In this document: positions 25,401 through 35,700 of the stretch, piece after piece
How positions within the stretch are numbered: position 1 is the first letter of the stretch
How the letters are laid out: each line of letters begins with the position of its first letter
Assembly (NCBI RefSeq): GCF_003285005.1
Contig: NZ_QMFA01000032.1
Coordinates: forward strand, 19,001-83,000
DNA: 64,000 nt
Source: Paenibacillus sp. YN15
GTDB lineage: Bacteria; Bacillota; Bacilli; Paenibacillales; NBRC-103111
Direction: 5' to 3'
The notes under the pieces: model-generated
The model's database searches: none
What the model was told of the DNA's origin: nothing
What the model saw: only the letters and a program-made list of their open reading frames with translations
Position numbers and translations under genes: made by a program

Positions 25401-28400
25401 GAGGAGCTGTACGATCTGCACGGAGCAGGCATTCATAAGACTCTGAATATTGACAGCCAAGCCATTGCCTGGGCTGCCGCAGGAGACGGCATTGAAGAGC
25501 TGTGCGCCACCAAGATGCTGTCCTTGCCGGACGGCACCCTGATTATGGGCACTCTGGACCGTGGCGGCTTTACTTCGACGGATATTACCGTTCCGGCGGT
25601 GCGGCTCACTCCGGAAGCCAGTGAGAATACGGCATTTGATTTTTCCGAAGGCGATCCCAATTATGTATTCCGTCTGATGAGCAGCTCTGCCGGAACGACG
25701 GCCAGGGCGGCATACTCCATCGATGGGGGAAAAACCTGGATTGAGCGTTCGACACCATTCCCTTACGGAATCGGCGGAAGTGTGGCTGTTTCGGCAACGA
25801 AGCAAGCCAATGGCCTGCCTCTGGTGGTGATCTGGACCAACGGGCACACTCCTAAGCTGTCCCGGGATTTTGGCCTGACGTGGGAGGATACGGTCTTTGA
25901 GGGAGTAGCGGCACCCATCTATACGGGAACTCACTTTACCTCCCGGCGGTATGGCCTTGAAGCGGACCGTGTAACCGGAGACACCTTCTATCTGTACGAC
26001 ACTGTAAATGGAAAATTCTACACCAGTACCAACGGAAAAAATTGGAGAATAGAATCTGCGGCTACCCTGCCCACGAATGAAGCTTCGGTTATTGCCGGAG
26101 TCCGGGCTGCTCCTTATGTGGCAGGAGAGGTATGGGCCAGCGCCAATAAAGGCGGGCTCTACCGTTCCATTGATTACGGCAAAAACTTCACCAAGCTGGA
26201 GAATGTTCAGGAAGCAAGACTGTTCTCCTTCGGTAAAAATAAACCCGGCCAAACCAACCCTTCGGCATATGTGTATGGCCGCATTAACAACATTACCGGC
26301 ATATTCCGCTCCGATGACATGGGCGCCACCTGGACGCGGATCAACCATGACGCTTACCAGATTGCCGATGATCCCAAGTCCATGGTAGGCGACCGCAAGG
26401 TGTATGGCAAGGTTTATGTAGGCACAGGAGGACGGGGCATTTATTATGGCCAGTTGTTGGCAACCGACGATATTCCTCCCAAGGTAACCGTTGAGCAGAT
26501 CGGCTCCTCTTCCGTGAAGGATGCGGATTATGCCGTGCGCGACGCCCAGTATGCAGTGTCCGGCACCCTCAGCGAGGATGCGACGCTGTATATCAACGGA
26601 ACTGCTTATTCCGGCATTGCCAAGGGCTCCTTCAGCAAGTCGGTGCAGCTTGTGGAAGGCCTGAATACCATCAGCATAAAAGCCACGGACAGCGCAGGCA
26701 ATGAATCTGTTCCCGTGGTGCTGTCCGTGCGGTATGATCCCGCCTATGTGGGCATTACCCTGGAAAAGACGCCTTCCCGCACCAATCAGGCTTCCTACAC
26801 GGTGACAGGCCGGATCAATACTCCGGCGGTTGTCAGGGTAAACGGACAAGAAGCGGCGGTTGACCAGAATCTGACCTTCAGCAAGGAGATTGCGCTGCAG
26901 GAGGGTGTAGCCCAACTGGTGGAGGTTACTGCCGCCAATGTTCTCGGCCAGTCGGCGGAGCCGGCTGCATTTACCATCGTTCTGGACAGTGCGGCTCCGG
27001 CCATACAGGTAGCAGCCCAGACGGTTACAACGGATCGGGCCTATTACCTGCTCCGGGGCTCTGTCAGCAAGGAAGCGACAGTTACTGTGAGCGGTGATGC
27101 AGCTTGGCAGAATGAGGACTTGACCTTTGAGCGTCTGTTGTTCCTGCAGCCGGGTCTCAATAACTATCTTGTGGAAGCGGTGGATGAGGCGGGCAACACG
27201 GCTGTTCCGCTGGATATAGCCATTACTTACGAGCTTCCGGATGAGCAGGTTATTCCCAAGATTCAGTCTGCCCATACAGGAAACACTGTCATAGTTGACG
27301 GAGCACTGTCCGAGGAAGATTGGGATATTTCTCATATCATGGGTAAGCCACTGCTGAACACACCCAATAACATTACCTTCTTCGGAACCATGTGGGATGA
27401 AACCAATCTGTATGTAGGCTTTAGAGTCAAAGACAAGCAACTGGTGAATCACCCCAGCACCGTGTATCAGGGAGATTGCCTGGAGGTCTATGTCAGCCCC
27501 ACGGACAACAGGGACAATACCTATGCCACCTCTGACAAGCAGCTGATGTTCGGCATCGACTGGGATATTGTCATGGTAGGCGGCAACAAAAGCAGAGAGG
27601 GTATCCAGTTTGCCCGGCAAAAAACGGATGAAGGCTATACCATGGAAATTATGATTCCCTGGGCCAATCTGAATACTACGGCAGAACTGGGGAAAATCAT
27701 CGGCTTCGATGTGGACAATATCGACAATGACGGCAATAATATCAACGGCAACCGGGACTCCATTATTGCCTGGAACGGCACCATGGACAATTACAGGAAT
27801 CCGCAAGGCTTCGGCCGCCTGGAGCTGACATCGGGCGGTGAGTCTGAACCGGAGCTGAGCAACGACGCGACTTTAAGCGCCATTTCCTTAAGTGCAGGCA
27901 CTATTAGCTTCGATCCGGCAGTGACAGAGTATAGCGTGACTGTGGGCAACGGCACAGCAACGCTGGATGTAAAGGCTACAGCAGCCTCCGGCGTGTACAA
28001 GAGCCTGACGGTGAACGGGCAGGCAGTGCTGTCCGGCGAACCTGTTCAAGTAAATCTGGTGGTAGGCGAGAACACCATCCCCATTGTCGTGACGGCAGAG
28101 GACGGTGTGACGGTGAAAACCTACACTCTGACGGTGACGCGGCAAGGGGCTTCTGAGCCGGAACCGGAGCCGGATTATGTCCCGTCTCCCTCATCTTCAG
28201 CCCCGTCATCTCCGGCGTCGCAGGGAACCTTGAAGGACGGCATCATCCAACTGAAGCCTGAGACGGACGCGAAGACGGGAACAGCCAAGGCCAAGCTGGA
28301 AGAGAGTCTTTTGAAGAAAGCGCTGGAGCAAGCCAAGCCGGATGCCAAGGGAGTCCAACGGGTAGAGGTGGTTATTGACCCTGCTGCGGGAGCCGCTTCT

Positions 28401-29366
28401 TATGAAGTGGGGCTGCCGGTCAAGGCCCTTGATGGGCTTGACGCCAAGGATAAGCTGACGGTGAAAACCGAATACGCAACGGTAGAACTGCCTGCCGGTC
28501 CGTTGGCCGGTTTATCGTCAGCCCAAGAGCTTGCGCTGGCTGTCCGGAAGGGCGAGCAGGCGGGCCGGCCGGCAGTGACCCTGGATTTGCAGGCCAACGG
28601 CGCTTCTGTGAAGCAGCCCTTGGGAGCGGCAGTGAAGGTGTCCATTCCCTACACGCCTGCAGCTGCGGAAAAAGCCAAGGCGGAGCACCTGGTGATCCTG
28701 AAGAAGGATGCCGTGGGCAAGCTGTCGCCGGTACCCAGCGGACGCTATGACGCGGCAACAGGAACGGTAATCTTTGAAACGGGAAGTCTTGCAGGGGATT
28801 CCTATGTGGTGTCTTTCGTAGAAAAATCCTTCGCGGACATGAGCGGCTACTCGTGGGCCCAGCGGGAAGTCCAGGTTCTGGCCTCCAAGGGCATTGTCAA
28901 CGGGACCACAGAGACGACCTTTACGCCGCAAGCGGAGATTACCCGTGCAGATTATCTTCTGCTGCTGATTCACACATTGGGTCTGCAGGCCGAGGTAAAA
29001 GGAAATTTCGCCGATGTAGACAAGGGCGCCTATTATTACGAAGCGGTAGGTATTGCCAAGGCGCTGGGCATCAGCACCGGCATCGGCAATGACCGGTTTG
29101 CTCCCGGGGCTTCGATCACGCGGCAGGAGATGATGACGCTGGCGGCCAGAGCCATGAAGCTGGCGGACAAATTGGAGGACGCAGGGACTGCCGCGGATTT
29201 GGCGGACTTCGAGGATGCTGCGGAGGTTGCCTCCTATGCGGCCAATGAGATTGCGGCGATGGTGCGCGGGAATGTGATCCAAGGCAGCGACGGCAAGCTC
29301 CATCCCCTGGATACGGCGTCAAGAGCCGAAGCGGCTGCAATGCTGTACCGGATTTACAATAAGTAA
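22428..29366 (+). CDS. SLH-anchored multidomain GH74 enzyme (xyloglucanase-like)
   Basis: A 2312-residue exported enzyme. In order: signal peptide; golvesin-like domain (about 40-181); three cadherin-like domains (190-484); a stalk domain like the copper amine oxidase N-terminus (494-634); the GH74 double beta-propeller (655-1345); three Ig-like units (1347-1600); a CBM9-like domain (1602-1800); a fourth cadherin-like domain (1804-1905); an acidic/proline linker; an unassigned region; three SLH modules (2132-2312). The propeller keeps RTDVGGAYRW (Asp near 686) and LDRGGF (Asp near 1044), placed like the two catalytic Asp of GH74 endo-xyloglucanases. BNR-type STDRGQTW and SLDGGENW loops recur. 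ATG 22428 gives a clean signal peptide and suits GGGGGAG at 22410; the TTG at 22404 does not. Confidence 0.85.
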   Translation: MKIWLCRLMAIMLFVGTITNVSLAGIAYAGQYDTDLDAQVLPGDIVIDDNAGAAYVTRSGTWDSISEANRAYGSSSLYAPASRPDGIYVQYTPKGTKALAPGGYDVYMSYKRSTSWSSNVPVDIFHNDETHTVIVNQQVNGNENWFKVGSFYFTGDGTEYVRIRKETAAGYTIADAIRFSRNDSIPVPPNVKLSDLQLSSGPLTPVFQPSVLSYTGTVGSSVDQVSITPVAADPGSVSLSLNGAPVQSGQAYPVTLNPGENELAVTVASLADPSYTRTYSLVVTRTEEVSSNSKLLSLAVNPGTLDPVFQANVTEYNVNVGNIVQAIDITPTVSSSVYKNLTVAGTSTVSGSVYTVPLAVGVNDIPIVVTAENDSTTTYTLHVTRAASASSDAALSALWINAGTISFSPEVTDYDVSVSSMTNALEVTPVARSSSYASLLVNGVPKASGSMSSVALAQGENLITIGVTAEDTLTKKTYTLRVTKPATSGEIVGNAGIVNSLVASRINQAVMLYVGHNEAYTDNIRTAIDMNNREIRPFKQGSLTYVPLPYTAQGLGAQVSRTQGGGVLEAVYGGTTFVFTEGSAQITANGQPRAIPAPVLSREGQLFASAETIADVFQKSLFQDARGLTIFSGTPDLFTLPADAALVDEIVNGFAYEWGNVKIYPGGFVTGMVIHPTEPELKYARTDVGGAYRWNPDSQEWVPLMESFGLNELNLMGIDGIAVSRTEPDIVYVAAGMYGNKPNDPHDVLKSTDRGQTWQRTNLNKRFYGNSTGSAGDQRLDGERIQVDPYNADIVYVGTRYDGLWRSLDGGENWQQITAIPLGTAPAGVTNVEFDYSAGAVDGRAKVIYIGVEGSGVYKSGDGGGSWQPIVPDLEAGPKYPRRMAVSSDGTMYVSSITGLNRNDLSVTTAPTNGVFKYKDGAWTNITPAASKNQPFGPIAVNPANPDLVVAVEGYYRSSKVYVSTDAGLTWVLRGNSYGASSQFLFDPHHPEELYDLHGAGIHKTLNIDSQAIAWAAAGDGIEELCATKMLSLPDGTLIMGTLDRGGFTSTDITVPAVRLTPEASENTAFDFSEGDPNYVFRLMSSSAGTTARAAYSIDGGKTWIERSTPFPYGIGGSVAVSATKQANGLPLVVIWTNGHTPKLSRDFGLTWEDTVFEGVAAPIYTGTHFTSRRYGLEADRVTGDTFYLYDTVNGKFYTSTNGKNWRIESAATLPTNEASVIAGVRAAPYVAGEVWASANKGGLYRSIDYGKNFTKLENVQEARLFSFGKNKPGQTNPSAYVYGRINNITGIFRSDDMGATWTRINHDAYQIADDPKSMVGDRKVYGKVYVGTGGRGIYYGQLLATDDIPPKVTVEQIGSSSVKDADYAVRDAQYAVSGTLSEDATLYINGTAYSGIAKGSFSKSVQLVEGLNTISIKATDSAGNESVPVVLSVRYDPAYVGITLEKTPSRTNQASYTVTGRINTPAVVRVNGQEAAVDQNLTFSKEIALQEGVAQLVEVTAANVLGQSAEPAAFTIVLDSAAPAIQVAAQTVTTDRAYYLLRGSVSKEATVTVSGDAAWQNEDLTFERLLFLQPGLNNYLVEAVDEAGNTAVPLDIAITYELPDEQVIPKIQSAHTGNTVIVDGALSEEDWDISHIMGKPLLNTPNNITFFGTMWDETNLYVGFRVKDKQLVNHPSTVYQGDCLEVYVSPTDNRDNTYATSDKQLMFGIDWDIVMVGGNKSREGIQFARQKTDEGYTMEIMIPWANLNTTAELGKIIGFDVDNIDNDGNNINGNRDSIIAWNGTMDNYRNPQGFGRLELTSGGESEPELSNDATLSAISLSAGTISFDPAVTEYSVTVGNGTATLDVKATAASGVYKSLTVNGQAVLSGEPVQVNLVVGENTIPIVVTAEDGVTVKTYTLTVTRQGASEPEPEPDYVPSPSSSAPSSPASQGTLKDGIIQLKPETDAKTGTAKAKLEESLLKKALEQAKPDAKGVQRVEVVIDPAAGAASYEVGLPVKALDGLDAKDKLTVKTEYATVELPAGPLAGLSSAQELALAVRKGEQAGRPAVTLDLQANGASVKQPLGAAVKVSIPYTPAAAEKAKAEHLVILKKDAVGKLSPVPSGRYDAATGTVIFETGSLAGDSYVVSFVEKSFADMSGYSWAQREVQVLASKGIVNGTTETTFTPQAEITRADYLLLLIHTLGLQAEVKGNFADVDKGAYYYEAVGIAKALGISTGIGNDRFAPGASITRQEMMTLAARAMKLADKLEDAGTAADLADFEDAAEVASYAANEIAAMVRGNVIQGSDGKLHPLDTASRAEAAAMLYRIYNK

Positions 29367-29377
29367 GCGAAGGCGTG

Positions 29378-29413
29378 CTGCGCCCCTGCGACTATCAAGT
29401 CGCGGGGGCGCAG
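29378..29413 (+). terminator. Terminator after the GH74-SLH gene
   Basis: CTGCGCCCCTGCGACT (29378-29393) pairs with AGTCGCGGGGGCGCAG (29398-29413) around loop ATCA. This is a very stable 16-bp stem with one wobble pair, followed by TTGCTT. Confidence 0.7.
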
Positions 29414-29428
29414 TTGCTTGCCAAAGTC

Positions 29429-29492
29429 AGTAGAATTGCGTAAGTCATCGTTGATTTGTTTATTCATCTGCCTATGGCAATTTGCTATAAAT
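29429..29492 (+). promoter_or_regulatory. Composite promoter E
   Basis: Half-sites AGTAGAATT (29429) and CGTTGATTTGTTTAT (29449) are 20 bases apart; the second differs from promoter A's at only three of 15 positions. The -10 box TATAAA is at 29486-29491, 37 bases from the second half-site start, as in promoters B, C and F. Unlike the others, I see no acceptable cre match after the -10 box. Confidence 0.6.
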
Positions 29493-29536
29493 GGTAGAGG
29501 GATGTAGAAATATAGCCGAAGGCAGGGTGGAGCAGG

Positions 29537-32476
29537 ATGAAAAACCAGATTAAGGCCGTTTTGTTTGATCTTGACGGCGTGGTGGTCAGAACGGACAAAT
29601 ATCACTATGAAGCATGGAAAGTATTATGCGATAAACAAGGCTGGAGGTTCAGCGAGGAGATCAACAGCCGGCTGCGGGGCGTGTCCAGAATGGAATCACT
29701 GGACATTATTCTCGCGGAAAATCAGATAACGGCGTCGTCTGTGCAAAAGCAGCAATGGGCGGAGGAGAAAAACGGCGTTTATCTGGACTTGCTCGGGCAT
29801 ATTTCGGAGGAGGCGATTATTCCCGGGGTTTTGCCGCTTATTGAAGGGATTCGCCAGTGGGGAGCCTGTACCGCCATTTGCTCCTCCAGCAAAAATGCGG
29901 TCTATATTTTGGAGCGATTAGGATTAACGGGATATTTTGATTTGGTTGTCAGCGGACAGGATATTGAGAAGACGAAGCCCGATCCGGAAATCTTCCTTAC
30001 CGCAGCCAAACGGCTGGGAGTCTACCCGGTGCAATGCCTGGTCTTCGAGGATGCAGCCTCCGGCATCCAGGCGGCCATTGCGGCAGGAATGCGCAATATC
30101 GGCGTGGAATTTGAGAATCCGCTGCCCGCGGCCTTCGAGCGCATTTCCTCCTATGAGGAAATTGATCTGGATGAGCTTTTGGTATCCGGCCGGAAACGGC
30201 CCTTGCCTGTCCATCCCTGGCAAATAACCGAGACGGAGATTACTCTGTCCAAACGTTCCAATTGGGATACCCTGTTTGCCCTGAGCAACGGGTATATGGG
30301 GGTAAGAGGAACTTTGGAGGAGCGGCAGATGGCTCCGTACAGCACCCAGGGCATGTACATTAACGGCATCTACGGGTATGAGGACCATCATCATCTGATA
30401 TGGCGCAAGGGTTTTCCCAAGGGCTGGCATGCCATGCTGAATTTGTTCGACTGGATGCCGTTTTCGATTGCAGTGGACGGCGAGGTTTTTGACATGCTCA
30501 CGGGAAATCTGCTGGAGTACACCCGGACGCTGGATATGAAGCGGGGGATTCTGGAGCGGAATACCTTGTGGGAGAGTCCGTCGGGCAAGCAGGTGCGCAT
30601 CCGGACGGAGCGGGTGGTCAGTATGGTGCGGAAGCATCTGGCGGCGGTCCGGCTGGAGGTGACGCTGGTCCGGGGCGGCGGCGAGGTGGAGATCGAGTCT
30701 CTGCTGAACCATCATGTCTACAACCGGCAGTTCGGTGAACGGCCGGTGCAGCTGACGGAGTGTCAGCGGCATAAGGAGCTTCCCGCATTCCATTATGTGA
30801 CGGACACAACCGGTTTTCAGGTGGGGGCGGCGCTGGGGCATCAGCTTGCCGTTTCAGGGGAAGACGGAACCGGTGCAGAAAGCGCCGATTTCCAAACCTA
30901 CCGCTGGAGGACAGTCTGCCGTCTTGCCCAGGGAGAGTCTGCGGTTCTCACCAAGCTGGCCGGCTTCTATACCTCTCTGGAGGCGGACGGCGGGCTTGTG
31001 ACCCAATTGGCTGTGGAGGAGGTGAAGCGGGCCATGGAGGATGGCTTCGACGCACTCGTCCGGGAGCAGGCAGCCTTCTGGAGCCGCTTCTGGGAAACGG
31101 CAGATATCGAAATCGACGGCGATCCAGGAGCCCAGCAGGCGCTGCGGTTCAATCTCTTCCAGCTTCGGCAAAATCATGCGGATGACGGAATCCGCTCCAT
31201 ATCGGCTACCGGGTTAACGGGCAACAACTATGGCGGCCATATTTTCTGGGATACGGAGATGTATATGGTTCCGTTCTTCCTGTACACTGACCCGGCTCTG
31301 GTCCGCCCGCTGCTCCAGTACCGCGTGCATATTCTGGATGGGGCCCGGAAGCGGGCCGAGGAAATGGACGGCATGGGCGCCTTGTTCCCGTGGATGACCA
31401 TTTCCGGCGAGGAGCCCAATGGAGACTGGGGCTGTGCTACGGCCCAATATCACATCAATGCGGATATTGCCCATGCCATCCGGCAGTATGACCGGGCTAC
31501 CGGGGATCGGGAGTTCATACTCGGCGGGGGCGCGGAGACGGTGTTCGAGACTGCCCGGTATCTGGCCCATAGGGGCAAGTTCATTCCGGCGAGGGGCAAC
31601 CAATTCTGCATTAACATGGTTTGCGGTCCGGATGAATACGGCTGCGCCGTCAATAATAACACCTATACCAACGCCATGGTGAAGGCGCATCTGGAGTATG
31701 CCCTGTCCCTGGCAGAGCGCCTGCGTGCGGAGCATCGGAAGGAATGGGCCTCCCTTGCGGAGCGCATCGCGTTGACGGATGAGGAGCTGCAGCTTTGGCG
31801 GAACGCCGCCGCCCGGATGTTCATTAATTTCAACGTGGAGCTGGGCATCCATGAGCAGGATGACAGCTACCTGTACAAGGACCCGGTGGATATGGCCAAA
31901 ATTCCCCGGAATGTGAGCATCCACGGCAAGAATCATCCGCTGAACAATTGGCGGCTGCAATTGACCAAACAAGCGGATGTGGTGCTGCTGATGTTTGTGC
32001 TGGGCGAGTGGTTCGACACCGGGGTCAAGAAGGCCAACTATGATTTCTATGAGCCGAAAACCACCCACGGCTCCTCCCTGTCGCCGGCCATACACAGCAT
32101 TGTGGCGTCGGAAATCGGGTACCATCAGGAGGCGGAGGATTACTTCTACAATTCCTTGTATCTGGATCTCAAGGATTTGCGCCGCAATGTGGCCGGCGGC
32201 ATTCATCTTGCCTGCAGCGGCGCCGTGTGGATGGGCGTGGTGAACGGGTTCGCGGGCATGCGGGATGAATCGGCAGGGCTTAAATTTGCGCCGGTATTGC
32301 CCAAGGGGTGGACGGCCTACCGCTTCAAGCTCCGCTGGCAGGGACGTTTGCTGTTGGTGGACGTGGATTCGGATGGCGCTAAGCTCCGGCTGCTGGAAGG
32401 GCCTGCCCTTTCCCTTCGGCTCTACGACCGGCTCTATGAGCTGGCTGAGGGCGAAACCGCCGCTGCCGAGAGATAA
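29537..32476 (+). CDS. Beta-phosphoglucomutase / GH65 disaccharide phosphorylase fusion
   Basis: A 979-residue cytoplasmic fusion. Residues 1-215 are a HAD phosphatase-type beta-phosphoglucomutase, with FDLDGV carrying nucleophile D11 and acid/base D13, CSSSKN (motif II) and KPDPEIF with EDAASGI (motifs III and IV). Residues about 220-979 are a GH65 enzyme: an N-terminal beta-sandwich (LSNGYMGVRGTLEE), then an (alpha/alpha)6 barrel with the general acid in CGPDEYG (E700). GH65 phosphorylases release beta-glucose 1-phosphate, which the mutase turns into glucose 6-phosphate, so both steps sit on one chain. The exact disaccharide (maltose, trehalose, kojibiose or nigerose) cannot be told. ATG 29537 follows GGAG. 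It has its own composite promoter. Confidence 0.87.
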   Translation: MKNQIKAVLFDLDGVVVRTDKYHYEAWKVLCDKQGWRFSEEINSRLRGVSRMESLDIILAENQITASSVQKQQWAEEKNGVYLDLLGHISEEAIIPGVLPLIEGIRQWGACTAICSSSKNAVYILERLGLTGYFDLVVSGQDIEKTKPDPEIFLTAAKRLGVYPVQCLVFEDAASGIQAAIAAGMRNIGVEFENPLPAAFERISSYEEIDLDELLVSGRKRPLPVHPWQITETEITLSKRSNWDTLFALSNGYMGVRGTLEERQMAPYSTQGMYINGIYGYEDHHHLIWRKGFPKGWHAMLNLFDWMPFSIAVDGEVFDMLTGNLLEYTRTLDMKRGILERNTLWESPSGKQVRIRTERVVSMVRKHLAAVRLEVTLVRGGGEVEIESLLNHHVYNRQFGERPVQLTECQRHKELPAFHYVTDTTGFQVGAALGHQLAVSGEDGTGAESADFQTYRWRTVCRLAQGESAVLTKLAGFYTSLEADGGLVTQLAVEEVKRAMEDGFDALVREQAAFWSRFWETADIEIDGDPGAQQALRFNLFQLRQNHADDGIRSISATGLTGNNYGGHIFWDTEMYMVPFFLYTDPALVRPLLQYRVHILDGARKRAEEMDGMGALFPWMTISGEEPNGDWGCATAQYHINADIAHAIRQYDRATGDREFILGGGAETVFETARYLAHRGKFIPARGNQFCINMVCGPDEYGCAVNNNTYTNAMVKAHLEYALSLAERLRAEHRKEWASLAERIALTDEELQLWRNAAARMFINFNVELGIHEQDDSYLYKDPVDMAKIPRNVSIHGKNHPLNNWRLQLTKQADVVLLMFVLGEWFDTGVKKANYDFYEPKTTHGSSLSPAIHSIVASEIGYHQEAEDYFYNSLYLDLKDLRRNVAGGIHLACSGAVWMGVVNGFAGMRDESAGLKFAPVLPKGWTAYRFKLRWQGRLLLVDVDSDGAKLRLLEGPALSLRLYDRLYELAEGETAAAER

Positions 32477-32785
32477 AGGGAGGATTTCGATTTTACCGGT
32501 TGTCCCGGCAATCCCCCGGAGCCTTCCAGAATTTGCATTACGCAGGATACGATGACGAACTGGCTGCAGGTTTCCCGTTTGTCGCTCTCCGCAAGGATGC
32601 AACAGAGCGGGTACGGAGCCAAGCGTACAGTGAGTATGTGTCCCGGATCAAAGCCCGGCAAGCCCCTTCCGGCAAGGAAGGGGCTTTTGAATTTCCGGGA
32701 ATCCTGTTGCCTTTGCTTATAGTCCGGAAGAGAAGAGGCCTGAGCGTCTGCCGTTCGCGGCGGACTCGTCAAGACCACCAGCAGT
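32477..32785. other. Intergenic region between convergent genes
   Basis: This stretch of 309 bases lies between the GH65 fusion and the convergent GH-A gene. It contains the terminator at 32660-32689 and otherwise no gene I can support. A plus-strand frame (32500-32829) lacks a ribosome binding site and any recognisable protein. Confidence 0.6.
32660..32689. terminator. Bidirectional terminator between convergent genes
   Basis: AAGCCCCTTCC (32660-32670) pairs perfectly with GGAAGGGGCTT (32676-32686), loop GGCAA, followed by TT. It serves the GH65 fusion on the plus strand and could also serve the gene on the minus strand. Confidence 0.75.
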
Positions 32786-35700
32786 TCACTCGGAGGCATC
32801 CAGCCGGTTCAGGTTCACATCGTCGATGAAGGAGGTAGCTTCCTGTGTGGCTGCGGCTCCGACAAAGCGGATGGTATGGGCTCCTGCCGAGACCGTGAAG
32901 CTTTCTGTGACGAATGGCTGGAAAGCGGTGGATGCAGTTGTAAATGATCCAATCTGAGTATCGTCAACAAAAACCTTGAAGGAATGGTCACGACCGCCTG
33001 AAGTGCTTCGTTTGGCCGCTTGGAAAGTTAGGTTGTATGTTCCTTCCTTAAATTCTAAATGCTGCCTGATCAACCCTTGACCGCCGCTGACACTTTGCAG
33101 AAACGCAGTCTGGTTGCCTTCGGGGGCGGGCGGTGGCTGGAAGGCGCTTCCATTAGGATGAACTCCTGCATACCCGTTAAAGTACCACGATTCTGTGAAG
33201 GGCCCCTTTCTGTGGGCGGCCAGAACGGGCGCTTCGAACCCTTCGTTGCTCAATTCCTCCAGGGGCGGCCCAAGCTCCGGTTCTTCCGGCAACGGATTAG
33301 GCTGCGGGTTTTCCGGCAGCGGAGGGGAGCCCTTCGGTCTGATGCGGACATCGTCGATGAAGACAGTGCTCTCCTGCGGTGTTTCAATTCCGGAGAATCG
33401 GAGAGTATGGTACCCGGCGCTTGCGGTGAACCCTTCTGTTGTCACGAGAGCAAAGCTGCCGGATGGGTTCGGTTGGTATGTGCCCAGGAGCTGGTCATCG
33501 AAATACACCTGGAAGGGCAGGATGTCGCCGTATGAAGGCCGTGACGCCATTCGGAAGGATAGCTCGTACTCACCTTCACGGAAGTTGATGTCCTGGATCA
33601 GCTCGCCGGTAATTCCGCTGCGGCTGATCATAAAAGCGGTTTGCGTCCCTTGCGGAGCAACAGCTGCGGCAAAGGCGCTTCCATTCTTCTGCACTCCGGA
33701 GCGGTAATCAAATGCCCAGCCGTTAGTGATCGGTCCGGTCAAATAAGCCGAAGTGACGGGCATCTCAAACCCGGCATTGTAAATGGTAACCGCCGGCTCT
33801 TCATCCTGGATAAGCGTACTGATGTAGTAACGCTTGTCATCGGAAGCCGGATTCGGGTCCTCGAACAACCCTGCCGTGCTTACGGGGCCTGTAAGTGTTT
33901 TATAAAAAAATAATCCGTCCGCTCCATAAGCAATACTTGCCGTCCCCGTAAAAGAAAGCTCCTCTGCGCCGTCATAAGCAAGGAAGTCATAACCGTCCGG
34001 TCCGGCGCTGACATTGCCGATTTTGTACAACCGGAATACGTTGGCGGAGGGCTCTAGCCCCCCCTTGAAAGCGGCCGCTGTTATCTTCTTGGTGCCTGTT
34101 GTTAAAAAGATAGGTCCTGTGTAAAGAGTAGAGGACAAAGTTGGTGCACTGCCATCCGTTGTATAGCGGATTTCCGCGCCTTCCGTGGCGGTTGTGATGG
34201 TTAACGCCTCAGTAAATGCGTACTTTCCGTATTCCAGACTGAACTGCGGTATATCCGCCCTGCCGGCTGCAGGCGCAGGCTGTACCCGGATCAAAGCAAT
34301 GCCATAGCTGTCGGGGTCTTGAACGCTGGACGCCTTGACGGCTACCAGCTTCTCTTCATCAACAGCCGGGGCGGTATAAAGGCCCTCTGCAGTAACAGCC
34401 CCGTTGCCGCTGCCGATCACACTCCATGTGACACCCCCTGTATTGTCAATGACAGAGGCAGCCAACTGCTGCGCTTGACCGGCTGTCACTACTGGCTCCA
34501 GAGGGGTCACCTCCACCTGGGTCTGGGGCGGCAAGGTCGTATATACAATCACATTATGCTCCGCATCGATATCCGAATCGGTGAAGGAGGACCCTGCACC
34601 GGTGCTGAAAGACCCGCTTGCCGAAGGAATAACCGCGTTTCCTTCCAACTGCACATCCGCCTGATAGACATGCTTGTAGAACGTTTTGCCAACTGGCGGC
34701 TCCCCTCCAAAATCGAAGGTTACCTCCTTATCTGTCCCTGCCTTCGCCTCCAGAAGAATGGTATACTCTCCGTCGGCAGTTTTGAACACGGCGGAGCGGA
34801 GATCTTCCGAATCTGTATTCGAGGTCACGACTGTACTGTTGGCGGGGATGTACCGGGTCAGCAGGCTGGCCTCATAATAGCGCTTGTACGGTTTTGTTCC
34901 CAGCACCAGGGAATCCCACATGGTATAATTGCCATTGGTATCCGATCCCACATAGGGATCAGGCAGCCATACACCGTTCAACTGCCAGATCAGCGCGCCT
35001 TTGATGCCATGGTTGGCAGCCTTGATTACAGATCCGGCCAAACCGGCCTCCCATTTGGATTTGTCCTCGGCAAAGCCAAACTCTGTCATAATCACGGGCT
35101 TGCCGTCTGTAACATTCATCCGGTCTGCAATGGAGGCGGTTAATCCGTCATAGGACTGGCCGTACACATGGAAGGTGTAGGCGTCGAAATAATCGGCCGC
35201 ATGGTCGTGCATATACTGCGTCCATGCCGGACTCCCCGATTCCTCCGGCCCCCAGATTTCCACCTGGTCCCGGAGATTGTCTGCCGTCAATTGATCAGAG
35301 ATCTTGCGTACCATTTGCGCATAATACGCATTCTGGTCGCCGGGCGCTTCAAAGTCCCAGTTGCCGTTGGGCTCATTGTAAAACGTCAGATATTTGATAT
35401 TAGCGTACCCTTTGACATTGATCAATTGATCCAATACGGCGGAAGCCGCATCCGCAAAAGCATCCAGATCCCGGGGGGCGCTGATCCGCTTGTCCGACAC
35501 CTCGCTGAAGCTGAACCAGCTTTGCGTATCGGCCCCGACTTTCCAGCCGAAATTAAATTCAACCTCTGTTCCCGCTGCCTGCAAGGTATCCAAATATTTG
35601 TAGAAGCTTTGCATCTTACTGCTGTTCCAGTCGTAGACACCCTTCTGCTGCTCCATCCAGTCCAGTTGGAACCATACCCGGGCAATCTTCGGCTGCATCA

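Noticed and set aside
25380..27806. 808-codon open frame on the minus strand inside the GH74 gene
   Set aside because: It mirrors the GC-rich codon pattern of the large plus-strand gene, has no ribosome binding site and no recognisable protein; the plus-strand frame has clear domains.
31214..32602. 462-codon minus-strand frame opposite the GH65 domain
   Set aside because: A shadow frame; it also runs past the plus-strand gene end without any start signal.
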